From Desmodesmus armatus (Eukaryota > Chlorophyta > Chlorophyceae > Sphaeropleales > Scenedesmaceae), in the NCBI GenBank assembly GCA_007449985.2, contig VIIQ02000600.1, positions 62,001-126,000 on the forward strand: a DNA stretch of 64,000 nt. The letters run 5' to 3'. The notes beneath the pieces were generated by a model, which had not been told where the DNA came from, made no database searches, and saw only the letters and a program-made list of their open reading frames with translations. The position numbers and the translations under genes are program-made. Within the stretch, counting starts at the first letter, position 1; every line of letters starts with the position of its first letter. This document shows positions 45,890-56,165 of the stretch, one piece after another.

Positions 45890-46230
45890 ACTTGGAGGGG
45901 AATTAGTTCAACCCTCAGACAAGACGAGAACAGGGGAATGGAACGTCCATGTGACAGACCGACAGACAGACATCAGGGGAACCGCGTTCAACCCTGGAAC
46001 AAGCAGACAAGAGGAGGGGAATGCAGCGCATGGTGCACTCCCTATCCAGAGACATCAAGGGAGCCACGCTCAACCTTGGAACAAGCAAGCAAACATCACA
46101 GGACAAGGAATCAAGCCAAACTAAAACAAGGCGCCGCCAGGGCACCAAGGTCCACACAGTATCCAGAGAACGGCATAGCCGGCAAGGGACCTTGGCCTGA
46201 ACGTACGCACAGCACACAAGCACAAATGAA
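45890..46230. repeat. Imperfect tandem units and pol-derived segment 3' of pol
   Basis: Between about 45896 and 46130 a unit containing GGGGAA, TTCAACC and GGAACAAGCA-like words recurs two to three times with drift. At 46140-46225 a stretch resembles 48263-48345 inside pol, including the shared core AGGGACCTTGGCCTG and preceding GCACCAAGG. It looks like a degraded partial copy of the sequence just N-terminal to the PHD finger, now in the 3' region of the element. Identity was judged by eye. Confidence 0.55.
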
Positions 46231-46568
46231 AAGCGAGCACAGTACACACGAAGAGGTTCTACTGAACTTGCCACTAACATGAGTAGGGCACCTGTGTCCA
46301 GCCAGCACCTACGAACGTGTCAAGTCTTGCCCAAAAGCAGAGCACAGCACCCAAAAGCAAGGCACAACAACCATCTGGGAGGGGATCCTGTCTGCGCTGT
46401 GGTGGTAACAACCAAACCCTGAGACAGACAACATCATGTGCAAAACCATCTGCGAACACCGGACAATGTTGCAATGCAGGCACAGCCTACATGCACACAC
46501 AGATGCTGTTGTGGGGTTTAGGGCTGTGACATGAAAGACACAACAGCACAACTCAAACTACTACATAA

Positions 46569-46591
46569 TGTAGTGGTGTGAATTGTTACCA
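46569..46591. repeat. 23-nt direct repeat, proximal copy
   Basis: Identical to 45169-45191. It ends 31 nt downstream, in element sense, of the pol stop codon at 46623-46625. That is where the 3' LTR of a Ty3/gypsy element is expected to begin, and the sense strand starts with TG here. A nearby 15-nt palindrome (ACTACATAATGTAGT, 46560-46574) overlaps it. Confidence 0.8.
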
Positions 46592-46622
46592 CCACAGGGC
46601 AACCCTCGCCAGACCAAAAAAA

Positions 46623-49600
46623 TCAAGGAGCCAACAGATGGTGCCTGGCCGTGTACTTTGCCAAGGTGCTGATGTGACGCCTGAACTGTACAGGCGCTTT
46701 GAACTCTGTACGCCCAGTTTCCAACAAGGCAATCTGACCACCAGGACCCACAAAATCTACCACCTTGAAGGGGCCCTTCACACGCGACTGCAAAGAAGGG
46801 ACGGGCCCAGCAACAATCTCCAACACCCAGTCACCAACACGCAACGGCTCCCCCATGTGAAGAGGGCGCGCATTGTCGAACCTGTTGGGCCATTGCGCAG
46901 CATTGCGCTTGAACTGCTCCCGAATGCGCTCAAACACCTCCACGTCACGCGCGAGCAGTTGCTGCTGCAAACGCTGCACATGTAGCAATGGATCAGCACA
47001 CTCGTCAGGCACAACGGACACAACTGGGGAGCGCTGACCAGCCAAAGCAAACAGGTTTGCCAAAGGAACAGCATGCACAGGCCGGCGACCAAACACCATC
47101 TCATGAGGGCTGACGCCCAGGGCCGTGTGCAGGCGAGACCAATACTGCATGCGGACAACAGGAACACTCTGCAACCAATGCTCAGGGTGGGCGTTAATGT
47201 GCGCCCTGAGCATAGCCTTAAAAGACTGTACAACCCGCTCAACAGCCCCATTGGCCGCGGGGTGCACCGCACTGGTGTGTACGTGCTTGATACCCAGACG
47301 CGCCAACAAATGTACAAAATCAGTTTCAAACTCAGTACCGTTGTCACTGGTGACATGACTTGGCACGAAGTAACGACAAATCCATGTATAGTAAAATGCT
47401 TTGGCCACAGCGGCTGGGGTCTTGCTGTAAACCACTTCAAACTCAGCAGCCTTGGTGAAGTAATCCACCATGATAACAACATGAGCCTTCAAAGGCTTTT
47501 CAGGCATGCTGATGCGCCCATGAACATCCACTACAGGTGTGTCAAACGGCCCACACAGATCCACATGAACATGCTCAAAGGGCCCACGCACAACAGGCTC
47601 CTGCAGTAGGGGTGCCTCCGGCATTACCAGCTTGCGCCGCTGGCAACTGTCACACACACGAACAAACATGCTGACATCACCTGACATGCCCGGCCAGTGA
47701 AAAGAGTGGCGCAAGCAAGCCAAGGTCTGATTGACCCCCCCGTGTCCCAGAGCATCATGCATAGCCCGAATCAAGTCCCAACGGTACTCAACCGGGGGAC
47801 AGGTGCGCCAACAGTCCTGACCGCCAATGACACGACAAACAGACAACCAATCTGGCAACTTGCTGTGCACCCGCACACGCTGGCCGCGACGCTGTACTAG
47901 CCTGCGCTGATCAGGCGCTAAGGCGGCTAGCACAGCGTCAGAGTGATCACCACGGACATAAGCCAACAGCACCGAATCCAAATAGGGATCACTAGCGTGA
48001 TAGCTGAGGACTGTAGCATCGTCCTTCCACTCGTCCACCGAGTTCGAAAACAGAACATCACACCCAGAACAAAACCACTCGCCACTAGGCACGGTAGACA
48101 TGGCGGGAACCACACAACGTAGGTGGAAGCACTTGTCACACCCAGAACAAATCACCATGTTGTCAAAACCGCCAGCGTGGCCACACACGTCACAGGGTAC
48201 AGCATCAAGCTCACTTTGCTTGGCCGCCTGATCGGGCCACGCTGCACACATGCGCACCCAGGGCACCAAGGCCCGCATAGCTTGGCGCTGACGACGAGGC
48301 ACACAAGGGACCTTGGCCTGGGCATACGCGCAACGCATAACAACAGCACTACAAGAGCGAGACAGGTGGTCAGCTACCACATTGGTCTCACCCTTGATGT
48401 ACTCCACAGTGTAATCATACTCCTGCAGTGCTAAAGCCCACCGCTCCAGCTTGCTGTTGTTAAACCGGGCAGAGTCCAACCACACCAGAGCCTGGTGATC
48501 AACGCGCAGCTTGAATTTGCGCCCATGCAAGTAATAGCGGTACTTATCAACAGCCCACTTGACTGCCAGACACTCACCCTCAGTGGGCGCATAATTGCGC
48601 TCTGCTGCGGTGAGGGCTCGTGATGCAAAAGCAATGGGATGCTCAAAGCCAGTCACCGGGTCAATCTGAGACAACACTGCCCCAACTGCAGCGCAAGACC
48701 AATCAGTGGTGAGGATAAAATCCAAGTCCCACCGCGGCGCTGCCAAACAGGGAGCAGACACAAGGGCTTGCTTGATAGCTTCAAAAGCAGCCACACGCTC
48801 CAAATCCCACTCAAAAGCCACGCCACGCTTCTGCATGTCCATCAAGGGTGCTGACAGGTGTGCAAAGTTCTGGATGAACTTGCGGTAGTACCCTGCCATG
48901 CCCAAAAAGCCCTTCAAAGCCTTGACAGAATCAGGCAGAGGCAGGTCCACAATGGCCTGCACTTTGCTCTCCACAGGCTTGATGCCATCTGCATCCAACA
49001 CATGACCTAAACACACAACACGACGCACACAGAAGCTGCACTTGGACGGTTGCAGCAACAACTTGTACTCACGCACCTTGGCAAGCACCTGCCGCAGTGA
49101 GTCAAGCTGCCTGTCAAAGTCACAAGAATATACAAATGTATCATCCACATATGTCCTAGCCCCTTCAATGCCATCCAGCATCTGGTCCATCAGGCGCTGG
49201 TATGTGGCAGGGCTGGACACCATACCCATAGGCATGCGAACCCACTCATAGTTGCCGAAACATGTTGTAAAGCCACACTTAGGGATATCATCTGGATGCA
49301 CTGGGATCTGCCAAAACCCAGAAACTGCATCCAGCTGGCTCCACATAGTACTACCAGCCATGCTAGCCAACATCTCATCAACAGTAGGCAGAGGATAAGG
49401 GTCCGCAACGGTGCCCTTGTTGATACCCCTAAAGTCACAAGTGAGCCGCAGCTTGCCATTGGGCTTGGGCACCATCACCACAGGAGACATCCAAGGGCTC
49501 TGGCTAGGCCTGATAACCCCTAACCGCAACAACCGCTGCAACTCAACCTTGAGCGCCAACCGCTCATGCATGCTCATGCTGTAGCCCTTGCGACGAACGG

Positions 49601-50009
49601 GCTTCATGTCCGGAAGAGTGGGCACACGATGGAACACCTCCTTCTCTTCCGGCACACAACCAATGACATCGTCAGTCAATGCAAACACGTCATGATACGC
49701 CACAACCAAACACTCCAACTGGTTATACTGCTGATCAGTCAGATGAGGGTACAAATCTCGCTTGAGGCGGAGTGCCTCCAACAAGGCTGAGATGCGTTCA
49801 GGGCCAGCAGGTGAAACCCCTTCAGCCGCACACTCAGACCCCCCCTGCTGTGGTTCACTGTGCATATCCCAGCTGAAAGTACTGAGGCATGTAGTAGTAC
49901 TGAGGCATGTAATCATTTGTGTCCACCCTGGCCCTGATGGACATGATTGTGTCTTAGCAATCGTAAGACCTGTGCCCAGGCTGGGATCCCTGGTCACATT
50001 GACAGTCAC
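46623..50009 (-). CDS. Retrotransposon pol polyprotein (RT, RNase H, PHD, integrase)
   Basis: An intact frame of 1128 residues. Reverse transcriptase is at about residues 150-330, with the catalytic YVDD near 286. RNase H is at about 430-540, with the TTDWSC and VDHQAL motifs. A C4HC3 PHD finger is at about 606-655 (CDVCGHAGGFDNMVICSGC then CFHLRC then CSGC). The integrase HHCC zinc domain is at about 748-790. The integrase core has its DDE triad at about 816 (HVDLCG), 891 (SDNGTEF) and 926 (NGAVERV). There is no chromodomain at the C-terminus. Position 50009 is a GTG: the frame is open back to about 50095 but has no ATG there, and the first ATG is about 31 residues in, so the true N-terminus is missing or comes from a fused gag-pol. 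RT copies the element RNA and integrase inserts it; the PHD finger could read histone tails for target choice. Confidence 0.9.
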   Translation of the reverse strand: MTVNVTRDPSLGTGLTIAKTQSCPSGPGWTQMITCLSTTTCLSTFSWDMHSEPQQGGSECAAEGVSPAGPERISALLEALRLKRDLYPHLTDQQYNQLECLVVAYHDVFALTDDVIGCVPEEKEVFHRVPTLPDMKPVRRKGYSMSMHERLALKVELQRLLRLGVIRPSQSPWMSPVVMVPKPNGKLRLTCDFRGINKGTVADPYPLPTVDEMLASMAGSTMWSQLDAVSGFWQIPVHPDDIPKCGFTTCFGNYEWVRMPMGMVSSPATYQRLMDQMLDGIEGARTYVDDTFVYSCDFDRQLDSLRQVLAKVREYKLLLQPSKCSFCVRRVVCLGHVLDADGIKPVESKVQAIVDLPLPDSVKALKGFLGMAGYYRKFIQNFAHLSAPLMDMQKRGVAFEWDLERVAAFEAIKQALVSAPCLAAPRWDLDFILTTDWSCAAVGAVLSQIDPVTGFEHPIAFASRALTAAERNYAPTEGECLAVKWAVDKYRYYLHGRKFKLRVDHQALVWLDSARFNNSKLERWALALQEYDYTVEYIKGETNVVADHLSRSCSAVVMRCAYAQAKVPCVPRRQRQAMRALVPWVRMCAAWPDQAAKQSELDAVPCDVCGHAGGFDNMVICSGCDKCFHLRCVVPAMSTVPSGEWFCSGCDVLFSNSVDEWKDDATVLSYHASDPYLDSVLLAYVRGDHSDAVLAALAPDQRRLVQRRGQRVRVHSKLPDWLSVCRVIGGQDCWRTCPPVEYRWDLIRAMHDALGHGGVNQTLACLRHSFHWPGMSGDVSMFVRVCDSCQRRKLVMPEAPLLQEPVVRGPFEHVHVDLCGPFDTPVVDVHGRISMPEKPLKAHVVIMVDYFTKAAEFEVVYSKTPAAVAKAFYYTWICRYFVPSHVTSDNGTEFETDFVHLLARLGIKHVHTSAVHPAANGAVERVVQSFKAMLRAHINAHPEHWLQSVPVVRMQYWSRLHTALGVSPHEMVFGRRPVHAVPLANLFALAGQRSPVVSVVPDECADPLLHVQRLQQQLLARDVEVFERIREQFKRNAAQWPNRFDNARPLHMGEPLRVGDWVLEIVAGPVPSLQSRVKGPFKVVDFVGPGGQIALLETGRTEFKAPVQFRRHISTLAKYTARHHLLAP

Positions 50010-50095
50010 AGGTATTAGTGATACCCAATGCGCACAGCAGATGTTGTGTGCATTCTGTGCTGTGCCGCAATGTGCTGTGCTGGTTTCTGGGTTTC

Positions 50096-53000
50096 AATTA
50101 TACACTTTCTGAGCCTCACCATGAGCAGCAGTTGTTTGCCTCATTTTGTCGGCTCACATTGTGTTAACTCGCACTGTGTTGGCTCGCATGTAAAAAGCCA
50201 GCTGGGATGCTGTCAGGCGCAGCCGTGGGTTGTTACTTCATCCCTCCAGCTCAAGTCAACTCTGCTGTGGCGTAGCATTGCTCCCACACACTCTGCTGTT
50301 TCACAACTGATTTCACCACTCTTGGCCCAGCAAGCATCAAAATGCCATGGTGCAAGCGCCTATGACAGTCTCAACACACGCCAAGATTGCAAACATGTTG
50401 TACAAAGACCACTTCACAGGGGCCTCATGGATAGGCTGGCAAATACTGCTTTCCAAGGCGCTTCATGTGGCACTGCCACGTAAACCAACTCAAACCAATT
50501 AGTGGGAGGGGCATGATTCAAATCTGTGTTTTCCCTGCATTCAGTGTGGCTAAGGCCAGGACTCTGCCTTCAGGGTTTGTGTGAAACGGCAACGAGACAT
50601 GAATGTTGAATCTTCAAGAGGTGTCACCTCTGCAACCCAAAATATGTGCCAGCCGTGACCTGGCAGCCTGCAACATCAGCATGAATGTTCATTAGTTGCT
50701 TGCATGCTGCCCAGGACAGCCAGCATGCACTCTGTCAGCGACATGTGTGCAGCTGCACCTGCATGGCATGACTGCCACCAGGCTTGCGTACTGATGCAGG
50801 CTGAGAGGTTGAGGTGGGGCTGACAAGGGATTGCAGCAGGTCACACTGCACTGCATATTTTATACAGTAAGGGTTACACCTGCAGCACCCCAGTTGATTG
50901 CTGCTCACAGACCTGACGACCTTCACCGTCGTGAATTGCATCAACCGACGTCAAAGAGCAGGCAGCTTCCGCGGCTGATGTATACATGTAAAATACGTAT
51001 GCAATTGCTACAGCCAAGCAACCTCAGCAGCCCACCAGCATGGGGCACGGCAGGCACCTGCCATCGACGGCGATATCGCCCATCGATGGGTGCTGTCACG
51101 CGGCGTGAACGTGCCTGACCGCGAGCAAACGGGTGTCCAACATTAGATATTGTAACACTTATGCATCACTACAGCCGTTCTGGCTTGACAGCCAAGCACC
51201 CTTGGCAGCATGTGCCATGGCACCGGCGATCGACGGATGTCCACCTGCCCCCCGGCGCCAACTGCCGGTCCGAGCGCCAACCCGGCCTGTTCGCAGGCAA
51301 ACTGGCATCAAACAGCAGCTATTATGCTGCGGTATTACTGGTGTGCACCGAGGCCCTGCCGAGGCCGAAAAAAATAAAACCATGTTCAACCGTTTGGCAC
51401 AAGACGTGAAAGTTAAATCTTGCAATCATACAGGTGAGCCTTCAACTGTGCCACGCTGTTGATACCTGGGGCCACCAAAACAGCCAAGGTTGCTCTGATG
51501 CAACGGCCAGCTGTCACATGGCAACATCCCAACGTTGGACGGTGGCATCTGTGGCGGCCAAGGCCAGACAGCACAGCTGTGTTGACTGCAAGCATTGTAG
51601 TACTGCGATCTGTGGTCCACAGCACCTACGAGTGCTGCACCACAGACATCGGTGGTCCCCACGCACGCATGCCAGACATGGACAATCAGCTGACCACAAA
51701 CCATCACACTGCTGAGCACAGGTAAGTGAGCATGTCTGCCACGTTGCACAGCAAAGCAGTGCAGCTCAGCATGGCTTGTGTGGTGCAAGCTGCCTATGCA
51801 TGTGTGCCATGCAGAAACGAACACACCTCCAGGTGTGGTGGTGCCTGAACAATGGTTGACCAACCAGTGCCGCCATGTGCATCGAGTGGCGAGGCATCAC
51901 GAGCACCTTGCAAGCTCTGCACAGGACGCATCACAGCGACAATCACCCTGAAATCAAGGCAGATACAGCCAACTGCACATGCCACCAGCCACTCCCTGCA
52001 TCAACCAACCCCACCAGCGACACCACCAGCCTGGTGCTGAGCCCTCGCCTGCCAAGCCCCTGGCTGCCAAAAAGATACAGCGGTCCTGGCTGGACCACAG
52101 TTGCGACACAGCACAGCACAGCAGCAACTTGAACTTTGCTGAAGCCTAGCCTGTCAAACAACCAAATCAGGACCCATACTGGCCCACGACATGGGGTTCA
52201 CGGCCAGAGCACCCATGAGGGCCGTTACGATATGCGCTGCTCTTCTGATTTCTCAAGAGATGCATGGCATGATCACGACGACAGCCACAGCCACTAGCTA
52301 CCTGCTATCAGCGACAGCAACAGCTACCAGCAACAGCAGCCGGTGCTTTCCTTTGGCAAGGGAGCCATACGACCTTGTAACACAGCCCGATAGGCACACT
52401 ATGTGGCGCAATCGTAAGCAAAGAACCAGCACACATAAGGACAATGTGAAGCTCCTGACCCACCCTGCTTGGACAACCAAACACACTGGCCACATTTCCT
52501 TACACACTCACCATCACTCGTGGCAACTGATGTCAACCGTGTGATGTGACAAGACATGTCAGAACGTGGCACAGCCGGCTCTCACCATACACATCAAGAC
52601 TCTTCCCACCCCGCTGGCACATTACGTTCAGCACAGCAGTGGATCGAGTCCCAGTGACCACTGTCTGTGCAGGGCTGGTGTAACAACACCACCTTACACT
52701 ACTACCATGAACGCCCTTTGTTGGGCGCACACAAGCCACTGGCAGGGCTTGCAGCAACCTCCTGGTGCCCAATAGTGCCATAAAAAAAAGGGCCCACCCT
52801 GGCACCGCATAGTAATACTTAGTGCTTGCCACAATATGCCCCCGGTGCACTGCCCCCTCGTAGTGACCCCCATCAGCGACTCTCGTCATCACCTCTTGCC
52901 AAGTCAAAGAAACTTGCGACGCTGCCAAATACTAGGCAACTTCATCCATTGTGGAGAGAAACACCCCAGTGGCAAAAGTACCCACTGGTTCATAACCTCC

Positions 53001-53225
53001 CCATCAATCATGCAACAATGCAATGCAACAGGCACCAGCGCAGCACTGTTAGCAGCACCATCCACAGGGACCTCATCCACGTGTAAGCCACGGTGTGACG
53101 GGACACCCCCCCCCCCACACACACACACACGTACACACTCAAACACGGGTCACTGATCAAAAACAGCCTCAGGAGCCTGCAGGGGCGATTTGTCTCGATA
53201 ACCCTCGGATGCAGTGCAGAGAGGC
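50096..53225. other. Intergenic region, no gene recognised
   Basis: About 3.1 kb upstream of the truncated retrotransposon and downstream of the desaturase gene. All frames hold only short ORFs without domains, and no splice chain could be built. Small palindromes occur near 51065-51090. It may include leftover retrotransposon or other repeat sequence, but nothing diagnostic was seen. Confidence 0.55.
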
Positions 53226-56165
53226 TCAGCAGGTCTTGGGCTTGCGTGTGCAAGGCTGCAGCCGGCGCTTGAGCTCCTGCACCCATGCCTCTTTGCTGCG
53301 AGCTGCCTGCTTTGGCCCACAGGGCACGATGTGGTCTGCCAAGTAGGCCAAGCGGCCTGTGAAGACTGCTAAGCCGACGTCCATAGGGCCGATTTTGGCA
53401 AACACCAGGGCTGCACAGCAGCAACGACAGCAGCGGCAGCATCGCACCAGCATCAGCAATTGTATGGGAAAATGCTTGAGCATGGTAAGGACGCAGTCTA
53501 TACTGCACCATGACTCTGCTGCTACAGCTCTGACCCGACACCTGCACACCTCAGGTAGCAACACTGCTCTGCAGGACAGCCACCATATAGAACTGTGGGT
53601 TGAGGATGCCGGGTTGGATCCGAGTTGTTTTGCACATCGCACACCAGTTTTGTGTGGCCCAGTCTTTCTGGGGCATGAGTCGTCAGCGGGACCCTGCTGT
53701 CGCTCCAGGACACCGCAGCACCACCAGCCACGCCAACCCAGCACAACCACATGCAGTTGAGCGCAGGCAGCAAGTAATCTGTTCTCCCCGCACAACCGAG
53801 ATGCAATCGCAAGGCCTAGCGCGTTTGTGCTCTTGCAGTAACAACACTGTAATCCATGCTGGCTCCCCGCCCAGGCCGGCTCACCGTCCTTCTCATCGTG
53901 CAGTGCCAGCTGCTGCATGAACATGGTGGGCAGCTCTGACCAGTGTGTCCTGCTGTTGGTGTGGTGCTGGATGTGGTAGCCGTCATTGTAGGTGCGGTTG
54001 TTGTCGGCCCACTGGAGGCAGTTGTAGGTCAAGCTGAAGTCGTCTTCTGGGGAGGAAGGGTTGACAAAGATGTGCTGGCTCCTGCAAGGCAAGGGGGGGG
54101 GGGGGGGGCAGATGAAAGAAGTGACACGTTGGGGTGAGCAGCAAAGTGGTGGTAAGATGCACGGTGGACCTCGCTGGAAATCAGACTTGTGGCACAAGCA
54201 CTGTGCATTGTGTGCGTCACCCCTGACTTCATCCACCCCATTTACAGTGCTGAGATTTACAAAATGCTGGTCACAACTACCCTTACTGCGGCACCTTGTC
54301 ATCGCTGTTGGTGCATGCACACCCTGAGCCCTGCAACCCCTGCTTCACAGCCATTGCTAGCTGTCACCCCAGCTCACCAGTTGCCAAACATGAGTGCCAG
54401 GGAGCTCAGGCAGAAGGGCAGCAGCAGCGTGTACAGTGCTGGCACCCAGCAGCGCACCCACAGGCCAACAAACACCGCCAGGAACACGGCCAGGTTGACC
54501 ATTGCTCGGGTAGCATCAGAGTAGCGGGCCCGACGCACAGCATACCACGGCAACTCAAACAGGCCCAGCAGCATGAAGCGCATCCAGTACCTGCAGGGAA
54601 CACAGCACAGCACAGCACAGCATCTTGCGTAAAACCTGGCAGGGGGAGCCGGTGGCTTACAATCGCTCGCGTGGCACTCTGGTCCTGCCTTGGCTACCCA
54701 GTTCGCAGACACCATGCATGGGCTTGAGCCTGAATACAAGATGCCGTGACGCACCAACACACACCCTTCACCAAGGGCTGAGCCAGCTGTCTAGAAAGCA
54801 CGTAGCAAGGGTCCCTGCCGTTTAACCAGTCCCACCTTGCAAAGTGTGCCAGGCTGTCCCTCTGGTAGCCCTCAGTGGCCGACAGGTCCCAGCCATGCTT
54901 GTTGTCCTCCACATGGTGCATGATCACGTGATGCAGGCGGTACGTGCCTGGAGGCACGCCGTACAGTGGGGCCAGGACGTACGGGGCAATTGTGTTCAAC
55001 CAGCCTGCAGGGACACGCAGAACCGAGGGAACGAACGACTGTGTGAATCGGCATGCGTTGAAGACGCGCATGATGATGCTGGTTGATCAAGAGCGCTGAG
55101 CTGTTCAGAGTTTCTCCAATGCATGTTGACAAGGGCTGGGCTGCTGCTGTGGTGTCAAGCTCACCACTGAGGTGGCCACTAAGGGGGGGGGGTCATGGCA
55201 AGATGCTTGCAACACTGGGCGATGCTCTCTCATTGTGCCGGCCATGGGCACGCTCTCATATCGCATGTGTAGCGCAGGCCACAACCTGTCTTGCCCCCTG
55301 CATGGGAGAAGGTGCATTTCATGCGGGGGTGCTTATGCATTTTGGCAGGATGGCAGAGCCACACAACCCCCGGAGCAGCTGCTGCATGACATTGCGGTGC
55401 TTCTATTTGCACCAGCACACACATTGTCTCTGATGAAGCCACTGCTGTGATGTAACCCCCTCCCAACCGTTGACACCAACAGCAGCATCTGCAGGTGCTG
55501 GGCATTGCTGATGCGACGGCCAGGGCTGTGGTGCTCACCTGCTTTGAACAGCCTCCGGTGCTCTGAGAAGTGCAGGGTGAGCATGAACCTCTGCAGCAGC
55601 AGACAGTACATCAATGAAGCCGAGAGCCATGTCATGAGAAGGGTGCTGGGGATTGCACAACAACAGCAGATGTCCACTTGGAGCCACACCACAAGCTAGC
55701 ACGACCCGATGCAGATCAACACAAAGAGCCTAACCAGCATCCCTACAGTCAGACCATGGGCATCTCCTGCAGGAAACAACGAGTACTTGCCTGCAGGAAC
55801 AGGGCATAGTTCAACAGCAGGTACGCCAGGCCAACTGCATGGGACTGAACCTTGAACACGTGCAGGGCAGCAGCTGCTGGCAAGGCCATCACCAGCATGT
55901 TCATGAAAGCCAGCGCCAACGGAAGGTCCCGCTTGTCCCTCAGCAATCCTTCCAGTCTGCTTGCAAGACTGCGTGGGAGGCCAAACAAGTACTCATGCCT
56001 GACAGCCTGAAGGTCCAGATGCGCGAGATGGCAAGCCCTGACAGGTTCAAGAGAGCCTAAAGAAGGTTTATTGTGCTGTTGCTGGCCGAGCATAGGTGCT
56101 GTAGGGCTATGCATCACAAGCAGCAGATCAGGATGCAGTAGCTGCCTATGTGGACTGGTGAACAA
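53226..56165 (-). CDS. Membrane fatty-acid desaturase
   Basis: Exons in gene order: 56165-55791, 55590-55539, 55004-54836, 54590-54378, 54081-53885 and 53410-53226. The total is 1191 nt, so 396 residues. The three histidine boxes of the membrane desaturase superfamily are present: HFSEH (about 132-136), HHVIMHH (about 167-173) and HIQHH (about 305-309). Hydrophobic segments lie around 75-120 and 215-265. Such enzymes use a di-iron centre, O2 and an electron donor to place double bonds in acyl chains in ER or plastid membranes; regiospecificity cannot be read from the sequence. The first intron uses a GC donor (CAG then GCAAGT at 55791/55790), the only choice found that keeps frame. The start is tentative: 56165 is an in-frame ATG, but the first 50-odd residues look unlike the family, and a real upstream exon with a targeting peptide may exist. 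Confidence 0.85.
54591..54622. repeat. (TGTGC)-type pentamer tract at a 3' splice site, desaturase
   Basis: CAGCA repeats four times on the plus strand next to the acceptor of desaturase exon 54590-54378. It is the same motif type as at the alpha-glucosidase introns but in an unrelated gene. Confidence 0.7.

Larger units (their letters stand above)
45169..50095 (-). mobile_element. Ty3/gypsy-type LTR retrotransposon, 5'-truncated
   Basis: The element is defined by an intact minus-strand pol ORF (46623-50009) and about 1.4 kb of 3' sequence bounded by a 23-nt direct repeat (45169-45191 and 46569-46591). The RT-RNase H-integrase order identifies Ty3/gypsy (Metaviridae-like). Upstream of pol the frame closes at a TGA near 50095. 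No Gag zinc knuckle (CCHC) or aspartic protease DTG/DSG motif was found. No convincing second LTR was found upstream. The copy therefore seems 5'-truncated, although pol carries no stops. Exact borders and LTRs could not be fixed by eye, so the listed ends are approximate. Confidence 0.75.

Noticed and set aside
45773..46282. 169-aa plus-strand ORF opposite the retrotransposon 3' region
   Set aside because: Composition follows imperfect repeats, the opposite strand shows pol-derived similarity, and there is no domain; most likely a chance frame.
46623..46780. C-terminal chromodomain of a chromovirus
   Set aside because: The pol C-terminus ends shortly after the integrase tail and lacks the aromatic pattern of a chromodomain.
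53411..54320. Continuous 364-aa minus-strand ORF over the desaturase 3' end
   Set aside because: It reads through introns 53411-53884 and 54082-54377; the third histidine-box exon and last exon are joined by splice sites in matching phase.
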